From positions 29,548 to 92,778 of the forward strand of contig KN889570.1 of assembly GCA_000934455.1 (NCBI GenBank): DNA of 63,231 nt, read 5' to 3'. Positions 13,001 through 28,000 of this stretch are shown here, in pieces; the first letter of the stretch is position 1; every line of letters begins with the position of its first letter. The stretch is from Apostichopus parvimensis. Lineage: Eukaryota > Echinodermata > Holothuroidea > Aspidochirotida > Stichopodidae. Below the pieces are notes generated by a model, which made no database searches, was not told where the DNA came from, and was given only the letters and a program-made list of their open reading frames with translations. A program made the position numbers and the translations under genes.

Positions 13001-16000
13001 CACCTTTATAAGCTAGTTTGATTTAGGTTTTGTTCTCTGTTGACCTCAGGTGGACCTACGTATCAGAGTATGAATTTAACCAGCCTATACTTTTTTGAGT
13101 TACCATGTTAATGTAATTTTCTGATTTTGACACCTAACGACCCGACCTCACATGACTTTTCAACTCCACCAAAAAAATAGGACTCTTAAACTCTCATGAA
13201 TTGACTCGCAATCAAAACAAAAAACAAAAAAGTATCATATTTACCAGGCAAAAGGGAAATCCACGAACATACCTGTTGCTGTCGTAAGTAATGAGCAAAT
13301 CAAATTTCAAAGTTAATCGATGAATCTTACCAGATGAGGCCTTTGAACTTGCAGATTTTGAGCCTGTATCCGTACGAGACTTGACAGTTGAGTAGTCTTT
13401 CTTGGCCGACATGATTCTCACTTTGCCACCGCCGGGCTTGTAGCCAGGAGAATGAGTCACCGTCTTTGCCTTAACTGTCGTCGTTGTTTCAACCTGAGGA
13501 AAATGACACGAAAATTGAGTTCTAAAAATCGTATAAATCCAGTCTGTTGGTCACTTGCAAGTAAATCCTCATTCATGCAGGTCTTTCCACCTAAATTGAC
13601 ATTAAAACATTAAAATAATAGATGTTTAATTGTAACAATAATGTAGTAATTTGTAGTAATTAAGTCCCTTCCAATTAAGACATTATATAGCACTGGTCAA
13701 TAAATTTCTATCCATTATTTGATTATTCTTGAAGAATCCACACTTCAGGCCTCAATAAATCAGCTAAACTTTAAGTAACTCATTTATGATCCAGGAATAC
13801 AAAAGATTCAACTCTTACAACAGTAGCAATTGGAACCTACTCTTTGGGGAGATAAAAACTTACATTTGTTTGGAGAATTTTACTATCCGAAGGGAGAATG
13901 GGTATTTTTTCATCCCGCAAACTGAAGTTCAACTATTATTAACTACAGTTGAGACATATTGGCTTCTATATATATTAACAAACTGAGACAGAATTTACTT
14001 GAAATTTATTTGATATAATGCCTATAAAAACAGGCTTTCTTATTTCTTCTATTATCCTTCCTTTTGATACATGACTTGATATAGAATTTGTATGAGTTCT
14101 CTTGTATTGATCATGACTTGATATATACTGTTAAATTCTACTGTATGGACGGTGAATGGATGTATGAATTCTCTATTAGCCATATGGAAACGTTTGCTCT
14201 ATAAACGGCATGTTGTCGGAGACTTAAATGCTGTTGAATACGCACAGGAAGCGTTGTGGATTTCACTCTCCGCGTAAAGGAGGACTTCACAAATTTCTTA
14301 CGATGCTTTTGATTTGCTGGTGAAAAGTACAAGCCTTAATATCGACCAATCAAGTTGAATTTTATATCACTAGAGAGAAGAGTCAACAAATTTTTCTTTG
14401 GCATAGGAAAGTAATTGGTTATGCAATCACACTCCCAGAAAGCACGACATAAGCATTGAGATATTGGGACATTTTGAAGAGGTTCACTGCTTTCAGAAGT
14501 GATTTTTAGTTTTTCAGATTAAAAAGTACAGGGTTTAATTCACACGCATAATAAAAAACAACACATCATTGTAAACAGGACACAATATTCTTTAAAATTA
14601 CATAAGAAAGAGTTTTCTGAGTGCTATATTAAAAAAGTTATGAAAAGATTTAGCATGAAATGTGCTTATTTTGTAGAGATATTTGCTGCGTAACGGGGTC
14701 TTTTGTGCAGAGTTCCGCAAGGATTCCATATGCCCATGGAATACAGTGGCATACGTGAATTCTTCCTTTATATTGGACATGAAATTGATGATGGTTTGTG
14801 AACAGTTTTTCTTCTTTACTTACAAGAGTTTCTAGACATAAATATTTAATAAAACCAATCAAAGGTAATGATGATGTGGAGGTTTTGCAAGGAAGGCAAA
14901 TAAATTCACCCAGTGAGACATAGTCTCAAGGTTCAAGATATCTATTATTTGCTTTGTAGGGTTATGAATTCCTTACTTATAAGGTTGCTATGTTTTTAAA
15001 CTTTTTAATCACAATAAGGGATATAACATTCAAGAACTGTCTTTGATATCCACACATTATAATGGAATTTTTTAAAACTAGGCATTTAAAAGTACATCAT
15101 AGTTATATATTCACTCATTGAACAACATTGTATCAACAATTTCAATTGTCTGACTTTACCGCCAAACCGTGCAGCACAAATCAACAGTTCCATTTTTTAC
15201 AATTTTAATCCAAACAGGACTGTTGCAGACAGGGCGGTAAACGACGTCTGTTTACAATTCCTTCGTTTTACGATCGGATGATAGCCACTCGACCGTAGGC
15301 GAGCGGAAACTCGAAACATAATGCCCAGACAGTGAGCCTCATAAACATGGGAATTAAGAACATGATCTCTGCACAGTACGTACAGCTTCCATACAATGCT
15401 AGTTAAAGCCAAAGAAATAACTTCAGGCACTGCATACAGACTACTGATAAAACATTTACAGTCGTCAATCAAAGACACAGGGAATTGTATAAGATCATCC
15501 CCAGGCACCATCAGCGTGCAGAGAATTATCTGAAGCTTCTTAAAGTGGAGGTTAACACTTTGCCCTGATTCATTCTTCTCCGTCAGTCAAAGAGAATCTT
15601 TAACTATCACTGCAAAAATTTGTAAACTCTACGATTCAGCAGTAATCATATTTCACACTGACAATATATCACACACTTCATCCACATGTGATGAAGTTCT
15701 TTGGTGTGTACAGTTAGGTCTGTGCGTGCAGCCTGTAATATTAGGCGAGCCGTTATAATGCTCTGAATAATCGCAGTTGATAATTAGCGTATAGGTTTCT
15801 GTTCTGGCCTCCTCTACTTTGTTGCATCCGTAGTTAAATTTACAAATATTTTCTAAGATTACAGATGTTTGCTAGAGTTTTCTCAAATCTCAATTGATTC
15901 CTTGCACTGTTCTTGTCGTACTTTCTCTCTGTTGCTAAACTCTGGAAACTAATATATTCATTCATTGGATCCATTCAATGCTGTATCACAAAATTTGACG

Positions 16001-19000
16001 ATGCCAAGAAAAGTAGGGTTTGTTTACAAAAGGTTACAAATAGTTCCCCAGAAAATGTGTTATCTGAATTGTTTTGCTATAGTTTATCTGTTTCCTTATA
16101 AGTGCTGGTATCGATACCAGCACTTATAAGGAAATAGATAAACTATAGCAAAACAATTCAGATAACACATTTTAAGTTGTTTTGACAAATCATAAACTAC
16201 TGCACTGCAAATTTACACTGCCATCCTGGCTGGGTTCATACAACAATATGACCATAATCCCCCCCCCCCTCTTCCCCATCCCCCCAACAAGTACCTTAAA
16301 GGTATGAAGAGGGAACCGACCCAAGGCCGTTCATTGGAAGTGCAGTGCAAGAAAGTAATATATGAATATATTTGGAAGCTGTAAGTACCTCTTCGCTGTA
16401 TATATTCAAACATATACAAATATCATTTATGTAACAAGGTTGCATGCTAGTAAAACAGTTAAGCTTTGCATTTCTTGTGTTCAGTTCAGTTCAGTTCAGT
16501 TTAATCATGTTGCCAGATGAATAGTAAACTGATACGCCAGAAGCGGTATTCTGAAATTCTGAGCTTGGTCAAAATAAAAGTCTTACCTTCTTTGTACTGG
16601 ATTTCTTTATGACCTCTTGACCTTTGGATGGTTCTTGGGTCCTTGGACTCTTTGGCGTACTTTTTACAGGACTTGCGGAACGCTTGGGTATAGAACTAGG
16701 TTTGACCGTTGGACTGGAAGGCTTAGGAGGAGGGACTTCCTTGTTCTCTTCTTCGTCCTTCTCTTCTCTTGCTTCTGCTTCTACTTCAACTGCCGGTTCA
16801 ACTGGCTGCTCTACCTGGACAGATTCTTTAAACTCTACTTCTTCTTCTTCTTCTTCTTCTTTCGACTCTGAAATCTGATTGGATTCGGAAATATCTTGTG
16901 ATCCCGGGAGATCCTCCTCTCGGCTTTCGACGGGTTCGCTCACAGAGGATGTTTCTACCAGGTCAGGTTCTTTGCTTTCGTCGACTTCAGGGGCGACGGG
17001 TGTAGACATCGGAGCGACGTGCTCTTCGAACGAAATCTCTACCGATTCAGAGACTGAATCATCACCACCAGTCTGACGTGGTTCTTCAACACCGAGCGAT
17101 AGAGAACTGGAAGTATCGGAAATTGGCGTCGGTTTGGAGCCACCACCGCCGCCAAAATCAAAAATGTCAAAAATTTCATTAACTTTCCTTTCGATTAGAG
17201 ATGGATCTTCTGTGCTATCGCTCCTGCCTAGGGAAGGACCATCGGTTGTCAGGGGAGCACCTGTATTCTCCGATAAGCTGTTTGAATCCCCTGACGTACT
17301 CTCTGGTAAACCTGTTAATAAAATAACGTCAGTCGGTGATGGATTATTGTTGCTTATGACTATAATGCTTCAGTGCTTTTGCACTTTTAAACGCTGGATG
17401 TATATATATTACTGCAAACTAATCAACAAGAATATTGGGCAGACACTGGTCTGGTCTCTCCCTTAAGTTCAAAATGTCAAACAACTACCAAACAGGAATC
17501 TACAAAATGAATTGAGTTTCTCTACAATCTAGTTGTGATAGGTGTAAACATGCCGATAAAATTTTAAGTATAGTCACACCCAAATCCTTTATCTCATTCA
17601 TTCAAAACTAGAATTTGTGGTTTATGTCATTCAAAATTTGATATAACTTTAAATATACACTACTTGAAAGAAAAAATAGTTTGACATATTTAACAACATT
17701 GCTACAAGTTTTGAATGGATAACAACATGAGTCAGGTGGAAACACCAACATAAATTTCTTTGAATTCATGTCAGGAAAGATGTATCTTTTCTTAACTTGA
17801 AAAGCAAAAAAATCCTTAACTACAAGTTTCATATACCATTCTCACTTATGTACCCACCACAACATTCTGTACCAGCAATATTTTAATGGCATGAAGTTAT
17901 TGCAGCAGAGATGTTTCAATTCTAGCCCAAAGACATGGGAGAATTTAGGCTAAAATAACAACCTTGGGGTTTCAAACAGGTAAATTAACAATTAAGCATG
18001 GCTTTATAACATAATGTAACATGAAATGTTACCTGAAATGTCAGAATTAGAGAGTAAGTATTATTCCTTGTTGTCATGAAAATTTACACTGACAGCTTAC
18101 CAAAACAAACAAGTCCATTTGCACCACTGTATGTGAGCCTGCGAATTCCAACAGTTAATGACATGATAACCTTGCTATTTTAATGTGACAATAAGATAGG
18201 GTGTACCATAACCCATCAACTTGAGAACAACCCCTTCAAAACTCACATCACAGAATAAACATATGGGAATGTTTACCTCTAAATCTCGTATAGCAGGATT
18301 TTTCCCGGAATCGGAATGTGAATTGGTGCAGTTGAGGTAACCGTGCGTAAACAAACAAGTTTTTATTGCAACTGATGTAACAAAGATGTTAGACAATTCC
18401 ATTAAAATACAAGGAAGAATTTATGGTAGCTTTAATTCAAAAGTTTTGTTCTCAAATATTAACTGTCTTGCCAAATTTGTCTTAAAGATTCACATACTGG
18501 AGCACAATTTTGAGGTTTCAAACAAAAATTCACTCTGGCAAATGCCAAGTGATATGCTTCACGTGTACAAATCACCGGCTTGCAAGTTTAAGTTCCCTGG
18601 ACAAAAGTGGTGTGACCCTTCACTAACTTGTAAGTATTCACTCACTTGCCTTATCTTAAAGCTTCCATTCAAGTGTTTGCATATATACCACTTCCAAATA
18701 TAAGATACTGTCATATTTAAGTATTAATATTTGTTCATGACAATGATATGTCCTCTTATCTAGAAATGAAGTTGGGAAATTATAGTGGCAGAGTGGATCA
18801 ACAGATAACAGATCGAGACACAAAGCTACTGTGTGCAACTGTTTTAAATTTGATCCATATCTTAAACCAAAGATAAACGTGTAACTTGCATTGCATTTAT
18901 ATTGCAAAAGGAGCGATATAAAGTAACACAACATTCCAGTTAACCATTGGTTAGTGATAATCCCTACAGACCGTCTCAATGTAGAAATGCATAGCCTACA

Positions 19001-22000
19001 TTCCATGATGTTGACAGTGATGAAATCTGGTTTAAGAGATGATATTAAACTATCTTTTCAAATTGCCATTCCCAGGATTCTAACTGTATCCGATCTCCTG
19101 ATAGATATCTTCAGTAAACCTTGCCCTGTATCTAAATCCGCTGCCGATTTTTATTTTTAACGCCCGCCCCAACATCTGACATTTGTTTCATCCAAAATGC
19201 TGGTCTAATTCGAGAAGACAGTTAGGTCAATGCTACAGAAGTCAGGTATCAGTAGAATGGCCATTCGAATAATTAGAGAAGGAATTGAAGCAGAGAGGAG
19301 CAGAATCCCTCTCTGATCTTAGTGCAAACTTTAACAAAATATTAAAGGAACATATATCTGCTTAAAGCTGATTCCTGCTTATAAAAGGATTATATTTATC
19401 TCAATATTTTTTACCATTAAGTTTAATTTTTTTCAATTATTTCTACAAATTAATATTTCAGACTGAGGACACTGTCAAGGATTTAGTTCATTACATTATA
19501 GACAAAAGCAAAAGTAAATATGCTGAAATATCCAAAATGATTAGCGGTTTTTTTTTATCTTCTTTTCTACTGTTTCCGTGGTTCATTGTTTTTCACATAC
19601 TAATTATACAACATAAGGATTGAGGAAAGAGTTAATTACTTGTGATTCAGGTTCAACTGTGACATTTTAAAAAAATATAAGAAATTATGACTTTCAATGT
19701 AAAACTTTGCAAGTTTACAAAGAGCATATATGGTTTTAATAAAAAATGGATTAAACCGATAATTTAGCCTGACCATGAGTACTAAACTGGTTTCACCTTC
19801 TCTCTTGTACTCCAAGATTAGATTGACCAGACCGATGTAAACTAATTGCTGTGAAATTGTTTGTATGCCAAACACAGGATGTAATCCACAAAACTTTAAA
19901 TATTGGTTTGGGTATTTTACGTATGACAATACTTACCTGTCTCTTGTACATTCACACTTCAATCCATCTATCTGGCATACAACAATATCCTTTAAATTTT
20001 AAGGTCCTTTAAATTTTCTGGAGACAGGTTGTGGAACAGTCTTCCCCAAAATTTGAAATGCTTGCCAAATGTTAATATTTTTAAACGCAATATGAAAACT
20101 TATATATTTTGTTTACATGTCTGATATTTGTTTGTCTATCTTTTTGCCGTCCTTTTTGTGCTTTTGGATGTTTACCGTTTCTCTACAGAATAATATTGTA
20201 TATGTATTTTGTATTGAGGGCTCCTCTGGAAAGCAGTGCTTCTGCACTGAGGACTACCCTCATTAAAGATGATAATAATTAAAAAATACGAAACATCATT
20301 GCACTCCACCCTCCTCCACCCCCCCCCCACCCCCACCATGCTGACTCCTACAGGTCATGCAGCCATCTTCCAAATCTATAGTTTCCCAAAGTTGCATATG
20401 TACAGGAGATAGGTAAGGAATGAATGCAGTAATTAATGGCAACAATTCCTCTCTCAGACAAAGCTAAACTGATTTGGTCAAAGTTAATGCTATGACGCTT
20501 TAAGGCAATAAAAAAACAATTTTCTACAAGAGCCTTTGCCCAGCAGGAGACATTTGCAAATCCAGTGTAATCCTGTTGCACTTATTGGTTGCATGTATTT
20601 GACCATTAAACAACTTGCCCAAGACATGATTTAAAGAAACATTTCAAGTCTGATGAGAAAGTTTCTAAAGCTCTTGTCTACTGGATTGATTTGTGGCAGA
20701 TAATGTGACAACTTTATAGTACATGTACGAAAAATAAAACTCCATGTCGCTATGTGAAAACATAAAATATAACATCTTTGTACCTTACACTAAAATTCTC
20801 AAGATGTAACATTACCCGCAAATGCAGTATAAAGCTGCATAACATACATTTCTATTGTTGGTAGGCAGGTTAAATCAGGGCTAGAGTTTAAATTAAATCC
20901 CCACCCAAAGGCAGTGGATCTTGTAGTCTTGAATTTGTGGTTACCAAAGAACTGATGGATATTAATCACTGCTTGATGGAGCAGTACCGGATGACATGCA
21001 GTGTAAAACCTTCCTAGACATTATTTAGCTAGCATTGTTATATTCTTATGAAGTTGTTGTCTGATCTATACTTATTTCCACCTACAGTGCTTTTTGTCTA
21101 ATTGCAATATTGGAGCCAAGAAACACATCAGATTACAATACTTCAGCAACAACAATAACCAGAAAGCTGGTTGGCTTAGTGATTCCTTGCTACATTCGGC
21201 ACAAGAACATTAAACTGAAATAAGATTTTCAAACATTGGTCATTATTGCCTTCAAGTGATCAGCAAGTGTCTTGCACAAATGTAGACTTGGCTATCAACT
21301 TATCTATCAAGAAAAAAGTTCATCCAAGTTTGCAGTTATCATATTTAATACATGGTTTCAGATTTGTTACTTCTGTTGACCTCAAATGACCTTTGACCTC
21401 CTTCAATTTTCACAGGATGCTTACATGCACCAAATGGAAATATGCAGCAAGTATGGAGTTCAACCAAGACAATGTACCTTTTGAGTTCTCTTGTATATAA
21501 GGTTTTCCAACTTTGATCAATGTTGACCTCAAATGACCTTTGAACTCCACCAATTTCAAGAGAGTTCTTAGACTCACCAAGAGGGAAATATGCATCAAGT
21601 ATAAATTTCATCAAAGATGCACTTTTTGGGTTATCGTATTTACAAGCAGGTGTAAATATACATACACACACACCATCACCATCGCACAATTTCCTCTTGC
21701 CTCTGGCAAGGAATCAAAAGTATGAAACAATCAACTAAACAAACAGAGTATGATGTTCTTCATATTATCTGTATCTGAATAACTTCTAAAACAACTATTA
21801 ATTTTGGGAAATGCCATCTCGTGTTTGTCCCTAAAATGCCTAATGGAAGGTTATTAGTGTGATTGAGATAAGAAGAAAGAAGAATAATGTTGCATCATAA
21901 TCCATAAAGACAATATGTGTACAGCGTTGATGGCGTATTTAAGACAAATTACTATATCCATTAGTTCTCTTACACTAAACAACAACCCATGAGAGAGGTT

Positions 22001-25000
22001 GCCAGAGTTTATGGTTCACATGATAATTAGCCATTCAGTCCAAAAATTGCAAATCTTTTCATCTTTTCTTTGACTAATAATACAGTATTCATGAACAACA
22101 AAAAACTGACTAAAATGTTATCGGCGATGGAAAAAAAAACAAAGAAATGCTTTACTATAGTGCTGGGTTTTGAATCCCATTCTAGCGAAAAAATTGATTT
22201 GCCCTTTACAAGTAAGCACGATTCAGGAGAAGGGTCATAGATAAGGTTGTAGCATCACCTGTTAAACACGGGATGCAGTTGGAAAGTCAAGACATAGCCT
22301 AGCAAATCTCAGGATGATGTCTTGTTTATCCGTTAATTACTTGCAACATTTCTGGAACATCTACTATCTTTGAAATATGGTCAACAGTTTTTTTGACTGG
22401 GCTGCACCCAGCCATCTAGATGTCTGTAAACATGTGATAGTTCTGTCAGCTGTATGTTAAAAGTCAGCCCCGTAGCTTTAAGCTTTTCTCACTTACCCAA
22501 GAGGTGCTTTCACCAGCTGTCATCAAATCAAATATTATATATAAAAAAATAACTATTTTACATACAGTAATTAATTTACTGTCGGCATTTTCTCTGATCC
22601 TCATTAAGCTTAAGTAAGATCACTGTACATTTTTTTTTTCTGAAGATATGCACAGTCAAGCATTAATTAGCCAACTGAAGTGTGTCATCCTAACCTTTAT
22701 ACTTATAGTCCTTTTGCTGAGTGAGATTTTTGAAAATGTTCTTTTTTCTTACAGCTGTTATAAAGGTTATTGAGATTTCCATGCTGTCGTTATAAACAGT
22801 AAGCGTTACATAGATCTACAACCTGATATAAAGCTCAGTCTACAATATATCAGTTGTCTGTTCAAACAAGAGTAGTTTATTCGAGGAGTGTTCGAGTAGT
22901 TATTCGAGGAGTGTTAGCACAGTGGTTAACGCCAGTGCCTTTCAATCATAAGTTCCCGGTTCTAGTCACTCCCAAATTGATGTATGTCGTCCAGTTACAG
23001 AGTTGTTGACAATTGACAATTCATAATCATGGACGTTAAATATGAATGTAAGAGACTGACTTCGGTCAGCNNNNNNNNNNNNNNNNNNNNNNNNNNNNNN
23101 NNNNNNNNNNNNNNNNNNNNAACGTCCATGATTATGAATTGTCAATTGTCAACAACTCTGTAACTGGACGACATACATTAATCTTGGAGTGACTCGAACC
23201 GGGGACCTTATGTAGCTTGTAGCTTTAAGCTTTTTCACATACCCAAGAAGTGCTTTTACCAGCTGTCATCAAATCAAATATTATAATAAAAAAATAACTA
23301 TTCTACATACAGTAATTAATTTACTGTCGGCATTTTCTCTGATCCTCATTAAGCTTAGGCAAGATCACCGTACATTTCTTTTTCTGAAGATATGCACAGT
23401 CAAGCATTAATTAGCCAACTGAAGTGTGTCATCCTAACCTTTATACTTATAGTCCTTTTGCTGAGCGAGATTTTGAAATTTTCTTTTCGTTACAGCTGTT
23501 ATAAAGTTTATTAAGATTTCCATTCTGTCTTTATTAACAGTAAGCGTTACATAGATCTACAACCTGATATGAAAACCTCAGTCTACAATATATCAGTTGT
23601 CTGTTCAAACAAGAGTAGTTTATTCGAGGAGTGTTCGAGTAGCTATTCGAGGAGTGTTAGCACAGTGGTTAACGCTGGTGCCTTTCAATCATAAGTTCCC
23701 GGTTCTAGTCACTCCCAGATTAATGTTTGTCGTCCAGTTACAGAGTTGTTGACAATTGACAATTCATAATCATGGACGTTAAATATGAATGTAAGAGACT
23801 GACTTCGGTCAGCTTGCGGCTTTGATAAGCCAATGCGGCTTCTTCGCGAGTTCCTGCTTGCAGGAGGATCTAATATATATACATATTCCAAATGGCAATT
23901 GCCAATAATGCCCTCCATATACATCATTACACTATAAACACCACTATAAAGCTCACCTCGCGTGGCACATAAAATTGTTGCATATAATCAATCACTTGCC
24001 AGCGTCCTGGATATTTACAAGTTATAAAGGTCATATATATCATCATGAAAGATATCTGCAACTTAACAATGTAAATATTAGCATTTCTGTTTTTTGTCAT
24101 GATACATGGCATCACAATGCTGATAATAGATTTGACCAATAATACAAATACATATAGCTACTGTACTGTATAAAGTTGTATGTGAAGGATGTGTTTCAGA
24201 CAGCATGCAACCACTTGCTATATATATGCTTACATGTTCATACACTCGAATGGCTTTTGTTATGGGTCTGTCATTGCTTGATCACATTGAGAGCATGAAA
24301 GGCTGGTCTATATCATTTCATCATATTTACAGAATGGCTGCAGAACAGAACTAAGGCAAATTTTCATAATTCTCTGTTTCAAAGCATCTTCTATAAACTG
24401 TAAACTAATATTAGCTCAGTGGTTAACGCCAGTCCTTTCATTTCATAAGGTCCCAAGTTTGAGTCACTCCAAGATTGCTGAATGTCATCCAGTTACAGAT
24501 TTGTTTACAAATGACAATTCATAATCATGGACATTAAATATGAATCTAAGAGACTGACTTCGGTCAGCTTGCGGCTTTGATAAGCCAATGATGGATTCTT
24601 GGCGAGTTCCTGCTTGCAGGAGGATCTTATATACATACATGAATCCACACATACATACATAAACATACTCTCTTGAATTAATGAATTGCACTTAACACAT
24701 ACATAACTAGGTAGCAAAAGGTAACATCGTTTTAACATTTTCACTACCTGTAAAGTAATTTTAGATATTACGGAAAATATTTTAATTGCCAGGACTGGGA
24801 GGGCAGTCATCATACAGTCACAATATTTGTATGGGGAATTAATTCTAGAAATAAGGTGAACATAGTTTTTTCAGGAATTCCTGGGGGCATATTGAAATTT
24901 GATGTTGACCCAACCATATGTTGACCTCAAGGCTAGCATCTATATATAATACTTCTTAACATCTTAAATGACGGGTGGGACTCCAGATCTCATGTTTTGG

Positions 25001-28000
25001 TGGTGCTATGTTTCAAGAATGATGGTCAAATGACAACATTTCTGTAATACATTTAAAGAAACAGACAATTATTTTTCAAATTTACATCATTCTGTGTTTA
25101 TATTTACAAACTTGGGAATGATCAGTGACAGACTATAAAACTTGCAAACAATTCCAGGGACATGTTGAATCCCAGAATATTCCATGAAACCCAGAGAATG
25201 TCCCCAAAAATCAGGGAAATTAATTCTAGACATTTGTCATGCTTTATGTCTTAGTAACACATTTATAAAACAATTTTAGCTTAGCTAAACGCAAGGGAAA
25301 AATTTTACAATTTACATCGAGTAATGTTAATAGTTACTCATGATAACAATTCAAATATAATAGAGCTTTGTGCCATTCATCACATCATATATCTTATTAA
25401 TTAAACCATATGCAACTATTAACGAAAAGCTCTGGCATCTTAATCTCTTCAGAAGGATATCATAGCAAACTACAAAGAAATTTCCCAAAACACTAGTAAG
25501 CACTCTAATATATTCCCTGTAGTATTCACATTTTAAATTGGGGACAATTAATTTACAATTGTTACCATCCTCACATAAACAACAATATTTGTTTAATGAG
25601 AAGAGGTTAGCAGTTTACTGTACTAAAGCATCCCTTTGGGGGTTCCAATTATTAAGACACTCTTCATAAATACATCAATGACAAAATTAAGAGTGCTTTT
25701 CTTCTGAACTATTTTGTTATTTCTTAGAGGTTAGTTTATATTCTCAATTTCAGCCAACATCATCATTATACATGCCCGTAGTCCACTTTAATTAAACACA
25801 ATTTTGTTCGGCACAAAAACTTGTCCGTTGCATTATTTATGCATACTTCTCTCCCAGCATCCATTATTGATTCCAACCAGCGGAGAAGTCTTACGCAGCG
25901 CAGATGTGTGCTTCCTTTATTAAAAGCGCTGCGGTGTACGAATAGTGTCTGGTGTGGCTACGGTAAATGTCTAATGGAACGGAGGATGAGCCAAACGCCT
26001 CAAGTTTTTTGTGGAATACATCTTGTTTATTACAGGATGTAAAACAAGGACAGGACATCGGTTCAGACTCTTAGGTTGGCTGACTTTAAATGTCATAATT
26101 GTCATAACTCTACATACGCAGAATGGGAGAACGAAAATAAACAGGCCAATGTCTATGGTTGGCACTATGATGTGATCACATCATTGTGATTTAATTTAAT
26201 TAATAAATTAAAAAAGCAGTACAATTATAGCAGTAGTATGGAAGATCTAATTAAAATTAGTATTTGTTGATATACTGATGAGGCCTTCTTTCAGCAGCTG
26301 TAGCTTTGATCCCAAATAGATCAAGTTCTATTTTCCTTGATTCATGACACATGACATGCAAATAGGAAACAAATATGTCTCCCATAGACTACAAAGATAG
26401 TGAGATGTGTGAACTCGCCTGTCCCCCCCCCCTCCCCTACCCCCATCCTCCTCCAACATGTACAAACCTCCATCCTCCCTCCCTTATTCCCTTATTATTT
26501 CTAAAGTAAGGTTTTTTTCACAAAACAATTGTTATCTGTTACCTTGACCCATTAATTTTCAATTCAAATAAATGAAGTCAAAGTCCAAAACATTGAAAAT
26601 GTCTGATTTACCCTTTGCAGTAAAAGTGTCTTACCAATCAATGTGATCAAAATATTGAAAACTTAACAGAATTATCAGATTTACAAAGTATTTCCTTTAG
26701 TGACAAGATCTGTACATAAGGGACTCACAACTTAAATAAATGCATCTTAGTTTTGATTATTAACATAGCTTAAAGGTAGTCTGTATAGGCCCCAGATTAT
26801 AGCACGCTGTAATTGCTAGAAGTTTTCAAAACCTACTTTCCTGGAGGTCTTTACTCTCCAAATTGTTCTCAGACATTTGGAAGGAACACACACTGTGACT
26901 GAATGTCCTAGTCAGGAAAATTTCCTCGAGGTTGTAATAAAAACAGTTTAAGAATTTTGACTAAAGGTGACCATAGTTAAATATCTAGCATATTTGGGGC
27001 CAATATAGCATACCTTTATGTTATCAAAACCTCTAACCAAACACATAATGGTACTATGGTACTAGCAACTATATGCCTTCATCTTTGGTTCTTTTGATAC
27101 AAATGGTGATTTATATATGAGATTAGTACATCCACAACTTTACCTAAAAAGTTAATGAAATGAAAAATATTCATTTGAATCACTTCTGTTTACCTGAACG
27201 TCATTTTCTCTTTAAGTTCTACCATCAGCCACTGTCTGTTCTTCCTTGACAACATAAATGTTCACGATAATTGATGTATTTATCACCATTTTAGACATAT
27301 TTAATACCAATGTGACATTATTTCACTGCAGATTTTAATGGTAATTGCCTATTTTAGTGGAGGCCCAGTGTCCTTAATGCCCTTAAAATGTCCTTGAATG
27401 ACACTGTGACATACTTTTATGACACCATTAACCTTCAGAGGCTTATAAAGAACCTACAAAGTGGGTTCTGAAATGTCATTTATATAAACTCTGTGATTCT
27501 TGATATTTTCAAAACAAAACATTGGTCAGGCAAAATATATTGATGTGTGACACTAGAAACTTGCGACTTTGTTATAGAAGCTGAAATGCTTTCTGTTTTG
27601 CTTGGGTTTTTTCCAGAGAAAGTTTCTAGGGAAAATTATTTCAACATGGTGTGAGAATGAGTTTATGAACCTGTCTATTGTAGCTATTGTTTGAGTAGCA
27701 TTCAGTCATTAGGTCTAGTCTTTTTTCTTTTTTTTTTTAGCTAAATCTGTTTGAATCACAATTTTTAGTCCACGACTTTTCTCTATATTTAACTGAACAT
27801 TGGGAAACAGTTAGGGATCATTTTTTTTTATCTGTTTACCATACTTGGGGACAAATCATAGCAAAAGATCTTGAGGGCAACTTGTATCTGTTAGTTTTAA
27901 GCCTTAAACATCGGTACACAGTCAGCAATACCCAGCCATTGGTTGCTAACATAGTGAAGTCTATACTAGGTGTTCTCAAATCTTTGTCTGGCTGGTATAT

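Noticed and set aside
15197..15511. Minus-strand 104-residue open frame within gene A intron 2
   Set aside because: No family similarity that I recognise, and no splice phase linking it to gene A.
16617..17076. Plus-strand open frames opposite gene A exon 2
   Set aside because: They are antisense shadows of the GAA/GAG- and Ser-rich coding exon.
18290..18385. Possible cassette exon of gene A on the minus strand (donor TTAGAG/gtaaac)
   Set aside because: The acceptor is weak and the encoded residues are hydrophobic and unlike the acidic projection domain.
21345..21689. Minus-strand 114-residue open frame with internal repeats
   Set aside because: It is produced by the 147-bp dispersed tandem repeat with TGACCT motifs; the repetition is at DNA level.
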